Part shown: positions 25,608 to 37,603 of the stretch, in pieces
Layout of the letters: the number at the start of each line of letters is the position of its first letter
Position numbering within the stretch: position 1 is the first letter of the stretch
Assembly: GCA_025266875.1 (NCBI GenBank)
Contig: JALLLT010000002.1
Location: 868,001 to 932,000, forward strand
DNA length: 64,000 nt
Reading direction: 5' to 3'
From: Fennellomyces sp. T-0311
Lineage: Eukaryota; Mucoromycota; Mucoromycetes; Mucorales; Lichtheimiaceae
Notes under the pieces: generated by a model
Databases searched by the model: none
What the model was told of the DNA's origin: nothing
What the model saw: the letters and a program-made list of their open reading frames with translations, nothing else
Position numbers and translations under genes: made by a program

Positions 25608-27483
25608 TTACAAGCGGAAGATGAAGTTTTTGTCCTCTTTGTCTGTCAAATCGAGGTAAACATCAGTTTCCTCGCCAGTCTTATTAGCTAAGCGTTTACG
25701 ATTGACGCGAGCACCCTGAATACGGATAAGGAAATAGCAGCAGAACGCGACAAAGAATCCTCCAAGGAATCCTCCAACACCTCCCAAGTACCGTGGTGCC
25801 TGATGATCCACCATCATAAGTGGACCGATAAAGTTACCAACAGTATACGCCACCATAATAGAGCTGTTGTAGAAGATCTTCTTGGTGTAGCCCTTGACAT
25901 TATTGCCAATCAATGTTACCAAAAGCGCATAGGATCCAGTACCAGCCCAAGAAAGATAATAGCCCAAGAGTTTTATCGCTCCGTCCTTTGTACAGGATAT
26001 TTAGTATTCAAACAAGTCAATGTACTGCCAAACTTACCGGAATAGCACAAAGAATAATGAGGCCGACGATACCGATAGAAAGCATAAACATGGCGCTCCA
26101 AATAAGCTGTCTGGTTTTATGGGCGAGGAACACCGCAACAAAGACACCTAATGCCGATGCCATACCGCTTGGGATTTGGAGTAGCAACGATTCCATTGGC
26201 TAAAAGTGAATCGTGTCAATTAATCAGCTTTCCTAACTGTGCGTTTTTACAAGATCAATACTTACACTGAAGCCCAAGCCAAGCACGAAGGTTGTGCTAA
26301 AGACAAGCATACCACCGTTTTGTAAACTGATCATCAGACCACCAATCATGAGCAGCCAGTAACGAGACTCTTTCAGTGCTTCCCAGATTTGATTATATTT
26401 GTAGACTCTGTTCTTGACGACTGCATTATCGCGAGTACGGTCCTTAGCGATAAGCTTTTCAGTTTCGGTGAGTCTGAGAAGCTTGTGATCTGGTTGATCG
26501 ATCAGGCAAAACCACGTAACGATGCCCAAGAATACAGTCAATGATCCAAACACAATATGATTCCTTAAATAGTATATCATGTAAGTCACCCATTATCATA
26601 TTCATCCAAGTAAATTGTTCATCCATACCAGCGCCAATTCTCAATGCCACGAGCATTGTCCAGGTGAGCAAATCCAAAGGCAATCGCTGATCCGATAGCA
26701 GCACCAACACCATTGCACAATGTAATGTATCCGAAAAGCATAGCTTGCTCCTTTCTTCGGTAGAGAGTTGCGGTAATCAGATAGAGAGTTGGCATTGCTG
26801 CTGCCTCAAACAAACCAAGCAAGAACCGACAAGCAGCGAATTGTGGAAAAGTCGTGCAAGCAGCGGTGGCTCCCATCACCTGTATAGGGCATGTAAGCAA
26901 CAAGAGCTTATAAAAATCATGTAGTCGTTACTCACCAGACCCCAAATCACAAGTAAAAAGCCGAGGTATTTGGCATGGGGAACACGCTGAAGAATGAATT
27001 GATTTGGAACCTACGCTCAAAAAAGAAATCAGCCGCACTGTATTTGTAAACATTCGTCTAATTATACCTGGTAGACCAAATGGCCAAGATAGAAAAGTGA
27101 TCCCGCAAGCGAAAACTGTGTGCCAGTCAAACCAAGATCGGCGTTCAAACCCAATACAGGACCAACACTGAGAGATGCTTTGTCACAAAACTAAATGTTC
27201 CATAATCGTTAGTATTTTAGCAAAAATCACAGTTCGATGGCTTAAATAACTGTAGTACCTGGACGAAGATGATCAGACCGACCAGCGGCAAGATCCACCA
27301 GTTTAACTTCCGTACGTATGCTTTCTCCTCTGGTGTGCCTTCATAAGATTTAACAGCTTCACCATTATCTATGTTGACTGTTGCTTTCTTCTCCTCTTCT
27401 GTGCTTGTGACGGAACCACCTTGTCGCACATCTTCAGTATAATGGATTTCTTCCTTCTCCGAAGTTTCGTAATGGGTTGGCAT
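25608..27483 (-). CDS. MFS permease 5, divergent Dal5-type
   Basis: Same superfamily but the most distant of the five. Seven exons join in frame: 27483-27259, 27190-27068, 27010-26936, 26879-26629, 26563-26266, 26199-26038 and 25985-25608, for 503 aa. Motifs are FCDKASLSVGPVLGL, AGSLFYLGHLVYQVPNQF, ACRFLLGLFEAAAMPTLY, the loop RLTETEKLIAKDRTRDNAVV, GYTKKIFYNSSIMVAYTVGN and the tail LDLTDKEDKNFIFRL. It has no long insertion or broken motif. Two intron positions (exon 3/4 and exon 6/7) differ from the other four, which supports an older split. Its different substrate-side helices suggest a different substrate, not identifiable here. Confidence 0.9.
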
Positions 27484-27539
27484 AGCGATTGCTTTCGCTC
27501 AACAGGGATGTCAAGAAAAAGGAACCCACGCTATTTTCG

Positions 27540-27547
27540 CTTTAAAT
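27540..27547 (-). promoter_or_regulatory. Possible TATA box of MFS 5
   Basis: TATTTAAA on the - strand about 57-64 bp before the MFS 5 ATG. It is a weaker match than in the sister genes but at the same spacing. Confidence 0.35.
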
Positions 27548-28325
27548 ATGCGTGAAGGCATCCAAAACAGTAATTTCTTTTCTCGTACATCACAGTATTA
27601 CCCCACATATGGCGTATAAAAGAAAGTATGGAAACCTTTGTCCAATAGCGGCTCCACGCAACACTCTCACAGTCGACGAATATTTTGTCATAGATATTCC
27701 CGCGGTGTTACACTTTCTAAATGTGCATAGTTGCACATTGTAATATCGTAGATGAAGGGAACACAAAGTATACTGAAAAACCACAATCCCTAGTGTGCAC
27801 AAGGAATGTATACTGGTGGGAATGAACTGGATCTCTGCGGATACACGAACCATCTAAAATGTCATTGGAATGAAAGAGGTAATTGTGGCTGTATACCCCG
27901 CATTTCCCAGGATTTCACCATCCATCGATGCACGATATTGTGATTTTCAGAGGATCAAACTGGCAAGGCAATGTATGTATATAACAGTATTACACTACAA
28001 CAGACGAGTGGATTACCTCCCCCTCCTCAAGTTTCCAGGTAACCCAGCGGTCAACATACAGTATCTGGGCGACAGACGGGGTTTAATACCCACATTCGTC
28101 GGTATAAACATTATCTTCCTATGATGGACTATGCGTCGATACTATACTGTTATTGTAGCGAAAATATACAAATCTACATGTACTTAAGCATTGTAATCGA
28201 TTACTAAAACTCGATTCTCAGAAGATATCTCCCCAGATGCTCCGAATATGCTTCTCCCGTTCGAACCGGCTATTTACAAGATCGAACATTGCTAAAAGTG
28301 GTCACATGAGTACAATGGGGGTTTC
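27548..28325. other. Intergenic DNA, nothing recognised
   Basis: About 0.8 kb between the MFS array and the 3' end of the TCD gene. Short open frames have no similarity I recognise. Confidence 0.35.
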
Positions 28326-29848
28326 TCACAGTAGATAAATCATAAACCCACCATCACCATAATGTGCTTTGAGATCTACATCTGCAGGCAGTTTATCGTG
28401 AGCAGCTGCCTCTTGTTTGGTCATACAGACAGTGTTCCAATACGATAAGGGCTCGCTCCGTACCCACCGAGTTAGCGCCACCTTTTCGCTAGGACCAGAA
28501 ATGACGCTTTTCCCTTGCCACATCTCTTCATAAATGTAACCAACGTCACGCGGATCAAGCGGACAATTCCTGCATGAAAATGTATTAGCCGTGGATATAG
28601 TTCAGATATGCATCCATACTTGTTGTTGTATTGGTTAGCTTCCCGGGCAAGTAAATCGCGATGAATTCTCGTATACAAGCCGTCTCGAAGCTTGATTACC
28701 AATGGCTCAAAATCAGGGTATTCGGCTAGTTTGAGTATGACAAAAGATGCAATCGCCATGCCAAACATACTGGGAATAGTTCCAAGTACTGGCAAGATTC
28801 GCGATCGGAAGTCTGGCAAGGCAGCAAAGTCGTCTGCTTCTTGCACGCGCTCTTCCTCTGTAGTATTATCCACATTTTTAGCTATTAGTTCCGAAACCAC
28901 GGATCGCACATACCTAACGGGAGCAGCTTGACATGGTGAGGTTTCTCAGCCGAATAAACCACCGGGATACCGAATTCGACACCCATTTTTTTTAGTTTTC
29001 GTCGTACTGCACGAGCTAATTGGTCCTCTACCGAAACAGTTGCGTCAAAGCAACGTACTTTTCTCACGCTATTATATTACGTTAGTTTACCTAGGGTTTC
29101 GCTAATATCCGCTATCTGGACTCGAGATGGATCTGCCTTGGCACCGGCACCCATCGAGCTGATGACCTTGAGCTGGCGATCATAGCAGTATTTGATAAGA
29201 TCGAGTTTGGTATCTATGTTGTCAATGGCATCGACAATGTAGTCTGGTGAACCTGTGAACCCGCGGATGTTAGAGTTGTTCGCAAGGATCGGCTTGTGTT
29301 CACCCACCTGACAACAGTTCATCGGCAGTCTCTTTTGTGAACAAATCGATACGGCTGTCAACCTCGACAAACGGTGCAATTCGTCCAAAGTGCTTTTTGA
29401 TCGCCTTCACTTTGGGCGTTCCGACATCGTCTAGTGTTGCCACCGCATGTCGATTTAAACTGCTGAGCGTCACTTGGTCAAAGTCAACGATTCGAATCTT
29501 TTTTACACCGGCACGAAGAAGCATGAGTGCTGCCCAGGAACCTACGCCACCAGCTCCCACAACAATAACAAACGAATTACGCATCTTTTCTGCCCCTTCT
29601 TTGCCGAGAAATGCAATGGTTTGCGAGAGCTGTTCGTCAATAAGTGATTCATTCAATGGGACCGGGGCTACTGTAGCTGGCAAAGGGCTGTCGCGTAATG
29701 CGCGCAACCGCATCCGTCGTCGAGTTGCTTGGTACGATAAAAGTGTCGCGGCTGTCAGTGTAGAGGCAGCAACTGCAGTTAGTGTGAGCTTGGTAGCATT
29801 TTCTTTAGTGTTGAGGAAGTTGGAAATGCGATCGACAAAGTTGGACAT
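28326..29848 (-). CDS. TCD1/TCD2: tRNA threonylcarbamoyladenosine dehydratase
   Basis: E1-like ATP-dependent enzyme that dehydrates t6A37 of ANN-decoding tRNAs to the cyclic form; yeast Tcd1 and Tcd2 are mitochondrial outer-membrane proteins. The N terminus has a hydrophobic segment (about residues 20-40), consistent with that location. The nucleotide-binding motif VVGAGGVGSW and the DFDQVTLSSLNRH segment are typical of ThiF/TcdA proteins. Later come DAIDNIDTKLDLI, SSMGAGAKADPSRVQIADIS, LARAVRRKLKKMGV and the late block LPDFRSRILPVLGTIPSMFG. Five exons are needed: the first ends near 29310, and two short introns lie near 29030-29090 and 28860-28915. I placed the acceptors just before EDQLARAV and EEERVQEA, because nearer AG sites give a stop or an implausibly short intron. 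Start is the ATG at 29848. Confidence 0.9.
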
Positions 29849-31048
29849 GTCGTGGTGTCGATAAAGCGGTGTTTATGTCTTCAATAAATCTGAAAAAAAA
29901 AAATGCACAGTAGTTGAGCTTCTTGCATGAATGCTCTTGCCAATTCTAGTTGCAATGGAAACCAACCATTTACTCTAAATAAAGCTTCTATCCGACTATC
30001 TAAAGTAAATCCTTGCCTGGCAGTTGACCTATGTGTCCCCCACTGTTGCTATTACTCTAACTGAATAAAGACTGCACCTCGCACGGACACGTGTCGTTCT
30101 AACGTTTTTGATTGACGTGTACTGCGGTAGTATCCAGTGCGATAAAGTCTGTATTTTTCCCTGGAATAGCCCGTCGTCTAAGGTATGACAAGCTTGACAC
30201 GTCCCTTCCTGCTTATAATTTACGGCAAACAGACGCCCTAATCACTTTCATTATTGCACAACTCGTACGAATTCATGATTCTTGCAACCATATGCATACA
30301 ATTATCTGCCCATACTTCTCGTGTTTCCTTCATAAAGGTAGAACTGACCCATCAGGATAATTAGTGTATGTATTACATTATCATCCAGCTTAGATGATAT
30401 AATGGATTGAATACATGCAAACTATTACTCTGCTTTGTAAAATGCATATACCGTCTCCGCTATCACGAATCGTCATGCTAAAAAAAATCAGCGCCCCCAT
30501 TTTTAATATACTTGAACTTGTGCACTACCTGGACTTCAGTGGACCAGTGTTTACAAGAAAAGGCAATTCAGTGTCATTATAGTTTATATGTAACCATATA
30601 CATATGAAGCCGATTTTTCATCGACGGTAGGGCAAAAGGCTGCTTATTACATCATTACTTAAAGGCGTGGAAGCCAGCATATGTGCCATCTTACTGGTTA
30701 AGCCATGTATCTAGTAGCACCCGCACCAGCATTTTGTAATAAGTATACTTTTACTTCCGTCTAGGCATGCGGATTAGGGCCATCCGGGCAATAGTTACGG
30801 CATGTATACATGCGGTTACTAAACTTGCAATGCTGTACAATGCTCGGCCCGCCAACAATGCTCCACGTCGCCAGCGTTTCCAGGCCCCGCCCCCTCTCTT
30901 ATTTTTCTGGCGACGTCTCGAATACCGATCACGTAGTAAGCAACCACGACACAGCTACCACCTGAATCCAGCTTAACTCACCACCATCTCATACTGCTGT
31001 ATCAGCAGAACCTAATAATTAGCCACGTAACAGGGCAAAAAAATCGCA
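29849..31048. other. Divergent promoter region, TCD and SEC21
   Basis: 1.2 kb between two genes read outward. No supported gene inside; short frames at 30112-30360 and 30767-30976 look random. It should hold both promoters. Confidence 0.4.
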
Positions 31049-34000
31049 ATGAGTTACGCCAAGCGAGACGAAGACAGTGGTAACTATTAATCCCGCTATT
31101 CGTTTTTGTGCGTTGGGGGTTATTACGCGTCGGATCCGAACCGAATGTCGTGCAGCGCTGGCCTTCGAGCGCAATCAGGGGGGGGGAAGCTTATTGCCAT
31201 GGGCCGGAGTGGATTGGGCGGGATGAACAGGCTTATGGCCTTATGCATATTCTAAAAGCGGGATTCATATCTAGACGTCGGCTTGCTCTACCACATCGAC
31301 AAAACCGTTGTGTTGCAAGAGGCCCGTGCATTCAACGACTCTCCTATCAATACAAGAAAATGTCGTGTCCTGCTGACCAAAATTATCTACTTGCTCTATC
31401 TGGGTGAACCCTTCAACACCAAGGAGGCTACCGACCTTTTCTTCAACGTCATTAAGCTGTTTCAGTCCAAAGATGTAACGTCATTCTCCACGTTAGAGTA
31501 TTCTGCGACTCTAACTCTTTTGTGCACAGACTTCTCTGCGACAAATGATGTATCTCGTTATTAAGGAGCTTTCAGGGATTGCCGAGGATGTGATCATGGT
31601 CACCCAATCGTTGATCAAGGATATCCAGTCCAAGCAAGAAACCATCTACCGTGCAAATGCCGTCCGCACGCTTTGCCTTATTACCGATGTAAGTGACTCT
31701 GAATATTCGTTCCGCCAGACGTAACTAACTTGCATCAAGCCATCCATGATCCAAGGCATCGAGCGTATTCTCAAGGCATCAATCGTGGACAAGAACCCAT
31801 CTGTGTCCTCCGCTGCTCTTGTATCATCGTACCATCTATTCAATGTGGCAAAGGATATCGTACGACGATGGTCAAATGAGGTTCAAGAAGCAGCCAATTC
31901 CAAATCTTCTGGTTCAAGCTTTGCTTCTGCGGCTTCAAGCTATATGTCTAGCTTTGGTCAATCAGCGAATAACAGCCAAGCTGTTGTCTCAACAAGTAAC
32001 AGCAACCAATACCACGCACTTGGGCTTTTATATCTTATCCGTCAACACGACCGGATGGCTGTTACCAAGCTGGTTCAAACTTTTGCCGGTTCTTCGCGAG
32101 GCGGTGGATTGTTTGGTGGCAGCGGTGGCAGCCCGCTTCAGAATCCTGCTGCGGTCTGTTTGCTTATTCGTTATGCATGCAAAGTTATGGAAGAGGATCC
32201 AGGGTAGGAGTCGGTGTGATTTGGAGGAACAGTACACGATATTGACACTTTACGTAGATCCACACAACGCATTTATGAACTGCTAGAAGGTTTTCTACGA
32301 CACAAAGATGACATGGTTAACTTAGAAGCTGCTCGGGCCATCTGCGCCATGCCTGATGCGTCGCAAAAGGAATTGTACCCTGCCATCTCTGGTACGTATA
32401 ACAGAAGGCAAGACACATATCAACAGTGCTGACATCAAAGTATAGTATTACAGCTTTTCCTGTCGTCACCAAAGCCAACCCTGCGATTTGCAGCTATCCG
32501 TATTCTGAGCAACCTTTCGTTGACAAAGCCGGCGGCTGTGTCTCCATGCAACCTTGATATGGAGAACTTGATCACTGACCAAAACCGCAGTATCGCCACT
32601 TTTGCGATCACTACCCTGCTCAAGACCGGTAATGAGGCATCGGTGGACCGTCTGATGAAGCAAATCAGCGGATTCATGAGCGAGATTTCAGACGAGTTCA
32701 AGGTCATTGTTGTGGATGCTATCCGTTCTTTGTGCCTCAAGTTCCCAACAAAGCAGGCTGTCATGCTTGCCTTCCTGAGCGGTGTTCTGCGCGATGAAGG
32801 AGGATATGAATTCAAAAAGACGGTTGTGGAATCTATCTTTGATATGATCAAGTTCATTCCGGACAGCAAAGATACAGGTAAAGCATGTAAGATGGAATGC
32901 ATTGCGATCTGGATTTCTGACGTGTGAATCCTAGCCCTTACGCATCTTTGTGAGTTTATTGAAGACTGCGAGTTTACCAAATTGTCTGTTCGTGTCCTTC
33001 ATTTCCTTGGTGTCGAGGGCCCGAAAACGGCTACCCCCACAAAGTTTATCCGATACATCTACAATCGCGTTATCTTAGAGAACTCTATTGTCCGTGCTGC
33101 AGCGGTAAACGCCCTTACCAAATTTGGTACTTGTGTAGATGATGCAGCTGTCAAAAAGTCCATCCATGTTCTATTGACGAGGTAAGGATACCGTGCCGCT
33201 AAATACATATTCGTACTTATTTGTCACAGATGCCTAGACGATACTGATGATGAAGTCCGTGACCGAGCGGCTCTTGCATTGGCGCTGATGGATAATGATG
33301 GTCTTTCGAAGCAATATATTCGAGATGGTACGTGATCACAAATATGCTCGAGGCACTAATCTTAAAGAGAATCATGATAGATGCTACTTTTGCACTCCCG
33401 ACACTGGAGCGTCAATTGGCAGAATATGTCAATAGTCCACTTGCTAACGACCAAGAGTTCGACTTGGAGTCAGTACCTGTTATTAGCAAGGCTCAAGAAG
33501 AAGAGGAACGTCGACGTAAGTTACTGCAAATATAATCTTACTGTAATGATATGCTTAGCGCACCGTCATTTAGGCATTCGAACACAAGACATTACTCCTA
33601 TTCCTATGCTCAAGACACCTTCTTCTCAGCTCCCAGGTTCCCCTGCCGTGGCATCGACCCCCAGTGCTGTAACACCGGCTAATGTATCCAGTTTGGATCA
33701 GCAAGCTGCCTATGCCGAGCAACTTGCGGCGCAACCTGAACTCGCTAACTTTGGCACATTGTTTAAGAGTTCAACCAAGGCTGTCGAGTTGACTGAGAGT
33801 GAAACGGAATACGTTGTCCATTGTATCAAGCATACTTTCGCCAGACATATCGTATTCCAGTTCAATTGCACCAACACCTTAAACGATCAGTTGCTGGAGA
33901 ACGTCGAGATGATCATGCAACCGGAAATTGACGATTGTGGATTACGTAAAGTAGTCGAAATACCCTTGGCCAAGTTGGAATACAACGTGCCCGGCGTAAT

Positions 34001-34628
34001 TTATGTAGCGTTTGCGCGTGAAGATGAAGGCGATTTCCCAGTTGGTATGTTTCCAGTGATCTAAACTGGCGTTTATTTACTAATGCGCTGCCATGGCAAC
34101 AGTCAGCTTTACCAACACTCTCAAGTTTGATGTCAAGGACTGTGATCCTACCACTGGTGAACCAGATCCAGAGGGGTATGAGGACGAGTATCAAGTTGAG
34201 GATATCGATGTGACAACAAGCGATTACATTCGCTCTACCTACGTTTCGAATTTTGCGGAAGAATGGGAGCCGCTTGCAGAGAATGAAGCCATCGAGCGAT
34301 TCGAGCTGGACAAGGATAAAGCACCAAGCCTTAAAGGTAGACGCTGCAACGTACGTGCTCCGGATAAGTAGCTTGCTAACGCTTGATTACAACAGCAACA
34401 TGTGCACTTCTCATCGATCTTCTGGGCATGCAGGCATTGGAGGACAGTGGCTTACCTAAGAACAATGCAGCCCACATCCTTTTACTTGCAGGCACCTTTT
34501 TGGGAGGGGATAAGGTTCTTGCACGTTGCAGAATGACATTTAGCAACGCAGCAGGCGTAGCATTTGAATTAGCTGTAAGGAGTGCAGACATTAACGTGTC
34601 CCAAATTGTTCTTTCTGCTATTGCGTAG
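31049..34628 (+). CDS. SEC21: Coatomer subunit gamma
   Basis: Large subunit of the COPI coat that drives Golgi-to-ER vesicle traffic. Exon 1 encodes only [10 protein letters not shown] and ends at 31079; a 195-nt intron leads to exon 2 at 31275. The first part is the adaptin-like helical repeat region, with [47 protein letters not shown] and [14 protein letters not shown] proline/serine hinge follows (about 33600-33720). The C terminus is the gamma appendage, with [42 protein letters not shown] and a last exon ending [11 protein letters not shown]. About ten or more exons are joined. A Ser/Gly-rich insert ([20 protein letters not shown], then [14 protein letters not shown]) sits inside the helical region and is longer than I would expect. 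No defect seen. Confidence 0.96.
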
Positions 34629-34644
34629 AAAATAAAAATAAAAG

Positions 34645-36645
34645 CTAGTATCCGTCTACGTAACAATCACTAAACTCTAGCTTGCCGCTAATGCCAAACA
34701 GAACCTTACGAATTGAACGACATTGCAAGAAGAGATATCCGTACTGTACATCGTCGCGCCAGTCCTCCATCAGGTTATAAGTCAACCGCTCGGTATCTTC
34801 GAAACCATCATCCTGGAAGCCAAAGCCATGCTCGTCAAGCGACGAATCATCTGGAAATTCGATAGGGTCTCTTTGATATGTTGTAAGAGATTCTACTTCA
34901 TCTGGTCGCAACCTCCGCAGACGCTCGTCGGCGCCTCCTACGGTTTCATACAAATGGTACCAGCGTACAAAGGAGTGCTTCCATTCTGGCGGCACATACT
35001 TTCGTCGATGCTGTCTCTTCTGTTTGCGTCTGATGGTTTTTTCTCGGTAGGCCGTGCGCTCGAGCCCAAAGAACGCTGTACTGAGGAGCACGCGGTACGT
35101 TCCTGCGATGGTTACAGCATGGATATTGGCTGCCGTGAATGTTTCCAAGTTGTGTTGGGGCATAGAGATGATCATTTCAGTGGGAGAGTCTTCGTTGACA
35201 AAAGTACAATCGGCCAATGCAATATTTTTCAAATCCGGACAATCCGCTGCAAGTGCCTTGAAGAGCCTGGCCATAAACGTGCAGTTGGATAAGGTAAAGC
35301 TGACAAGGGGATAGGTTCCGCTGCTTTCGTGTTCTCGCAGATCAAAGTACCGCAAAGTGAGTGACTTTAGGTGTGGCAGCTCCTTGAAGATTGTTGAGAG
35401 TACGATGTTCTGCTCTGGAAGTAACACCGACGACGACTGGCCTTCCAGCTCAAATGTCGTCAAGTTTTCACAGGTGCGTTTAAGCGGCGTGAGGATTTCG
35501 TCAACATTCATCATTCTGTACCAGTTCTTGAACCCAAGTGATGTGGCATCCGCGCGCATGGCAGGTAGCAGCTTTTGCAACACAGTTTGGCTTCGGGATT
35601 GGGATGGGCTGATGTAGTTGTGGATGAACATGATGTACAAGTCGGTGAGCTGGTTTCTCATCAGGTCAAAGAAGGTATCGGGGAACAATGATTCGTTGAT
35701 TTGACGAAGGTACAGTGCGCGCAGCTGGTGACAGTGGCCGATCGCATTGTACGCCTCGTGAAACTCCTGTTGTTGACCATCACTGATATGATGAGGGTTG
35801 AGATCCCATCGGATTTCCATATCGAGCACTTCAAGTCGGGGAAATGTCACTGCAATATAGCGAAGCCATTGTGGATCGCGAACCTTTGCTCGCTTTAGCA
35901 CCAGTTTCTGCAACGTATGCTGTTGAGTGCTGAACGCCGGAGGTGCATTACCAAGGCTGATATTCTCGAGGTGGAGAGACTTTAAGAGCTTGCAGGATTG
36001 ATGGATTTCCTTAAAGTTCAGATCGAATCGCTCAGTCATGAAAATATGCGTTATGGCGTTCAAGTCGAGATGGGCCAGAAAGGGGAGCTCCAGGAGAACC
36101 GTTCGCCATGCGCTGCGTTTTTGGATCTTTTCTACGATATCCCCCTGGAGAGTGAGATGGGTCAAGCTGCGTCCAAATGCACTTGTGCATGAACCAAAGG
36201 CGTTCATGTTATTAAACGCCGGCACCTGCTTCATGTTTCGCCACTGCTTCATGTTTCCGCTAAAGCCAATATGGTTCCACATGCGTGGTTGAAAGTCCAG
36301 TTTTTCGAGAGCCGGGCAAAGGGTCGGTAATTGATTGAATTCTTCGGATGACAGACCTATTTTGCGTCGGTCGATGGTTGAACTAGGGCTGACGGCGTCT
36401 ATGCGATAGTCTATCGAGAGTTCGCGAATGGCACCTCCCAGCTGCGATGTTTCTTGCCATTTATGAAGCTGTCGAAAAAACTGGCGTAGTTCCTTGCGCG
36501 TTCTAATCGTGACAGTCCGGAATATGACACGGCTGAATGCTGCATTCCAGGCACGGTTTACCCAAGAGCATTGAATGAGATCCTTTTGTGAAAGAGAAGC
36601 GCTGATGTTTTCAAAGATTTCGGTAGGAAGACCTGTGGTCGACAT
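34645..36645 (-). CDS. F-box protein with leucine-rich C-terminal region
   Basis: Single-exon gene of 666 aa. The N terminus is a typical F-box, GLPTEIFENISASLSQKDLIQ followed by a WVNRAWNAAFSRVIFRTV segment (about residues 5-45), which binds Skp1 in SCF ubiquitin ligases. The rest has irregular leucine-rich repeats with phrases such as LTHLTLQGD, LEVLDMEIRWDL and LKSLTLRYFDLRE, the usual substrate-binding part. An Arg/Lys-rich patch (REKTIRRKQKRQHRRK, near residue 560) could be a nuclear signal. The frame extends 12 nt upstream only to a TTG, so the ATG at 36645 is taken as start. The stop lies just 16 bp from the SEC21 stop on the other strand. The target cannot be named. Confidence 0.9.
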   Translation of the reverse strand: MSTTGLPTEIFENISASLSQKDLIQCSWVNRAWNAAFSRVIFRTVTIRTRKELRQFFRQLHKWQETSQLGGAIRELSIDYRIDAVSPSSTIDRRKIGLSSEEFNQLPTLCPALEKLDFQPRMWNHIGFSGNMKQWRNMKQVPAFNNMNAFGSCTSAFGRSLTHLTLQGDIVEKIQKRSAWRTVLLELPFLAHLDLNAITHIFMTERFDLNFKEIHQSCKLLKSLHLENISLGNAPPAFSTQQHTLQKLVLKRAKVRDPQWLRYIAVTFPRLEVLDMEIRWDLNPHHISDGQQQEFHEAYNAIGHCHQLRALYLRQINESLFPDTFFDLMRNQLTDLYIMFIHNYISPSQSRSQTVLQKLLPAMRADATSLGFKNWYRMMNVDEILTPLKRTCENLTTFELEGQSSSVLLPEQNIVLSTIFKELPHLKSLTLRYFDLREHESSGTYPLVSFTLSNCTFMARLFKALAADCPDLKNIALADCTFVNEDSPTEMIISMPQHNLETFTAANIHAVTIAGTYRVLLSTAFFGLERTAYREKTIRRKQKRQHRRKYVPPEWKHSFVRWYHLYETVGGADERLRRLRPDEVESLTTYQRDPIEFPDDSSLDEHGFGFQDDGFEDTERLTYNLMEDWRDDVQYGYLFLQCRSIRKVLFGISGKLEFSDCYVDGY

Positions 36646-37603
36646 TGTGTAGAGCAACGATACACTCCAGGATTAAGGTTTGCGCAACTGTTACTATCGT
36701 TCTACTAGGAGTCTGATAAGGAAACCCGTGTCATGTGAGTCAAGTAAGGGCATCAATAAAACAAAGCTCATAGCGTCGGACAAAAGCGTATCGTGATCAA
36801 CAGCTAACTTCGTGATAGTGATTTGCAAAGTAATATCCGTGGTACTTGTATTTGTCACCGGTCAGTTGGCATGGTATCAGTTTAAAGAATGGCTTAATTT
36901 GATGTCGCTATCGAAGTGCTCCAGTGACTCTCATACTATAGAATTCTTACAGAAATCGATAGTGCAAGAGGGAAGGTATACATACTCTCTGGCAAAGTAG
37001 CCACGAAATATAATATTGTCAACTGCTTATAAAACCACCTACCTGAGAATTCAAGGCATTGATCTACACGCCTGGTGATAGAAGAAGCAATTATCTCACG
37101 AAGTTATCAAATGAACTCATTACAGAAAGAACTGTACCCTTTAACCAGTAGGGTGAGCAGCTGTCAGCGATAATCGCGTGCTGTAAATTCGCATGCTTGA
37201 TGCATAAACACACTTCGACGCCATCGTAACCAAGTGAGCTTTTCGCTTTGATCATGTTTTCAAGAGTGCGGTTGTCCATATCATTGTCGTTGATATGAAA
37301 TAATGCCCATATTTGATTGATAGATATCTCGTTGAGTTTAGGGCCGAAATCCAAAAATGCTTTTTGTGAAAACGAGACGACGTTATCTGGAAGAAAGTGC
37401 TAGCGGCCAAAATTCTGGACATCTGTCCAAAGAACGACATCATAATCTATGACCTTTGAACTAATGTTTGCAGACGTACAGGAACATTGCAACAAATTGA
37501 CAACGTTACACTAAAACCGTGTGACTGTCTCCAATGCTGTGCATTGAACTTTTCCAGACTTTTTTTTTTAAGTCGAAAAACTGATCGATCTCAGTACCTT
37601 TAA
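36646..37603. other. Divergent promoter region, F-box gene and UTP21
   Basis: About 0.96 kb between two outward-facing genes. An 87-codon - strand frame at 37091-37354 resembles nothing I know and is not supported as a gene. A run of ten T's lies at about 37560-37570, close to the UTP21 start. Confidence 0.4.

Noticed and set aside
29067..29090. 22-nt intron in the TCD gene
   Set aside because: The nearest AG gives a stop after the join and is too short; using the AG 41 nt farther on restores L-EDQLARAV as in the family.
32435..32980. 181-codon open frame on the - strand
   Set aside because: Shadow of the SEC21 exon at 32520-32880, which matches coatomer gamma.
34723..35292. 189-codon open frame on the + strand
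   Set aside because: Shadow of the single-exon F-box gene on the - strand.
37091..37443. Two overlapping - strand frames between the F-box gene and UTP21
   Set aside because: I considered a relic or small gene, but neither frame resembles a known family and they cannot be joined convincingly.
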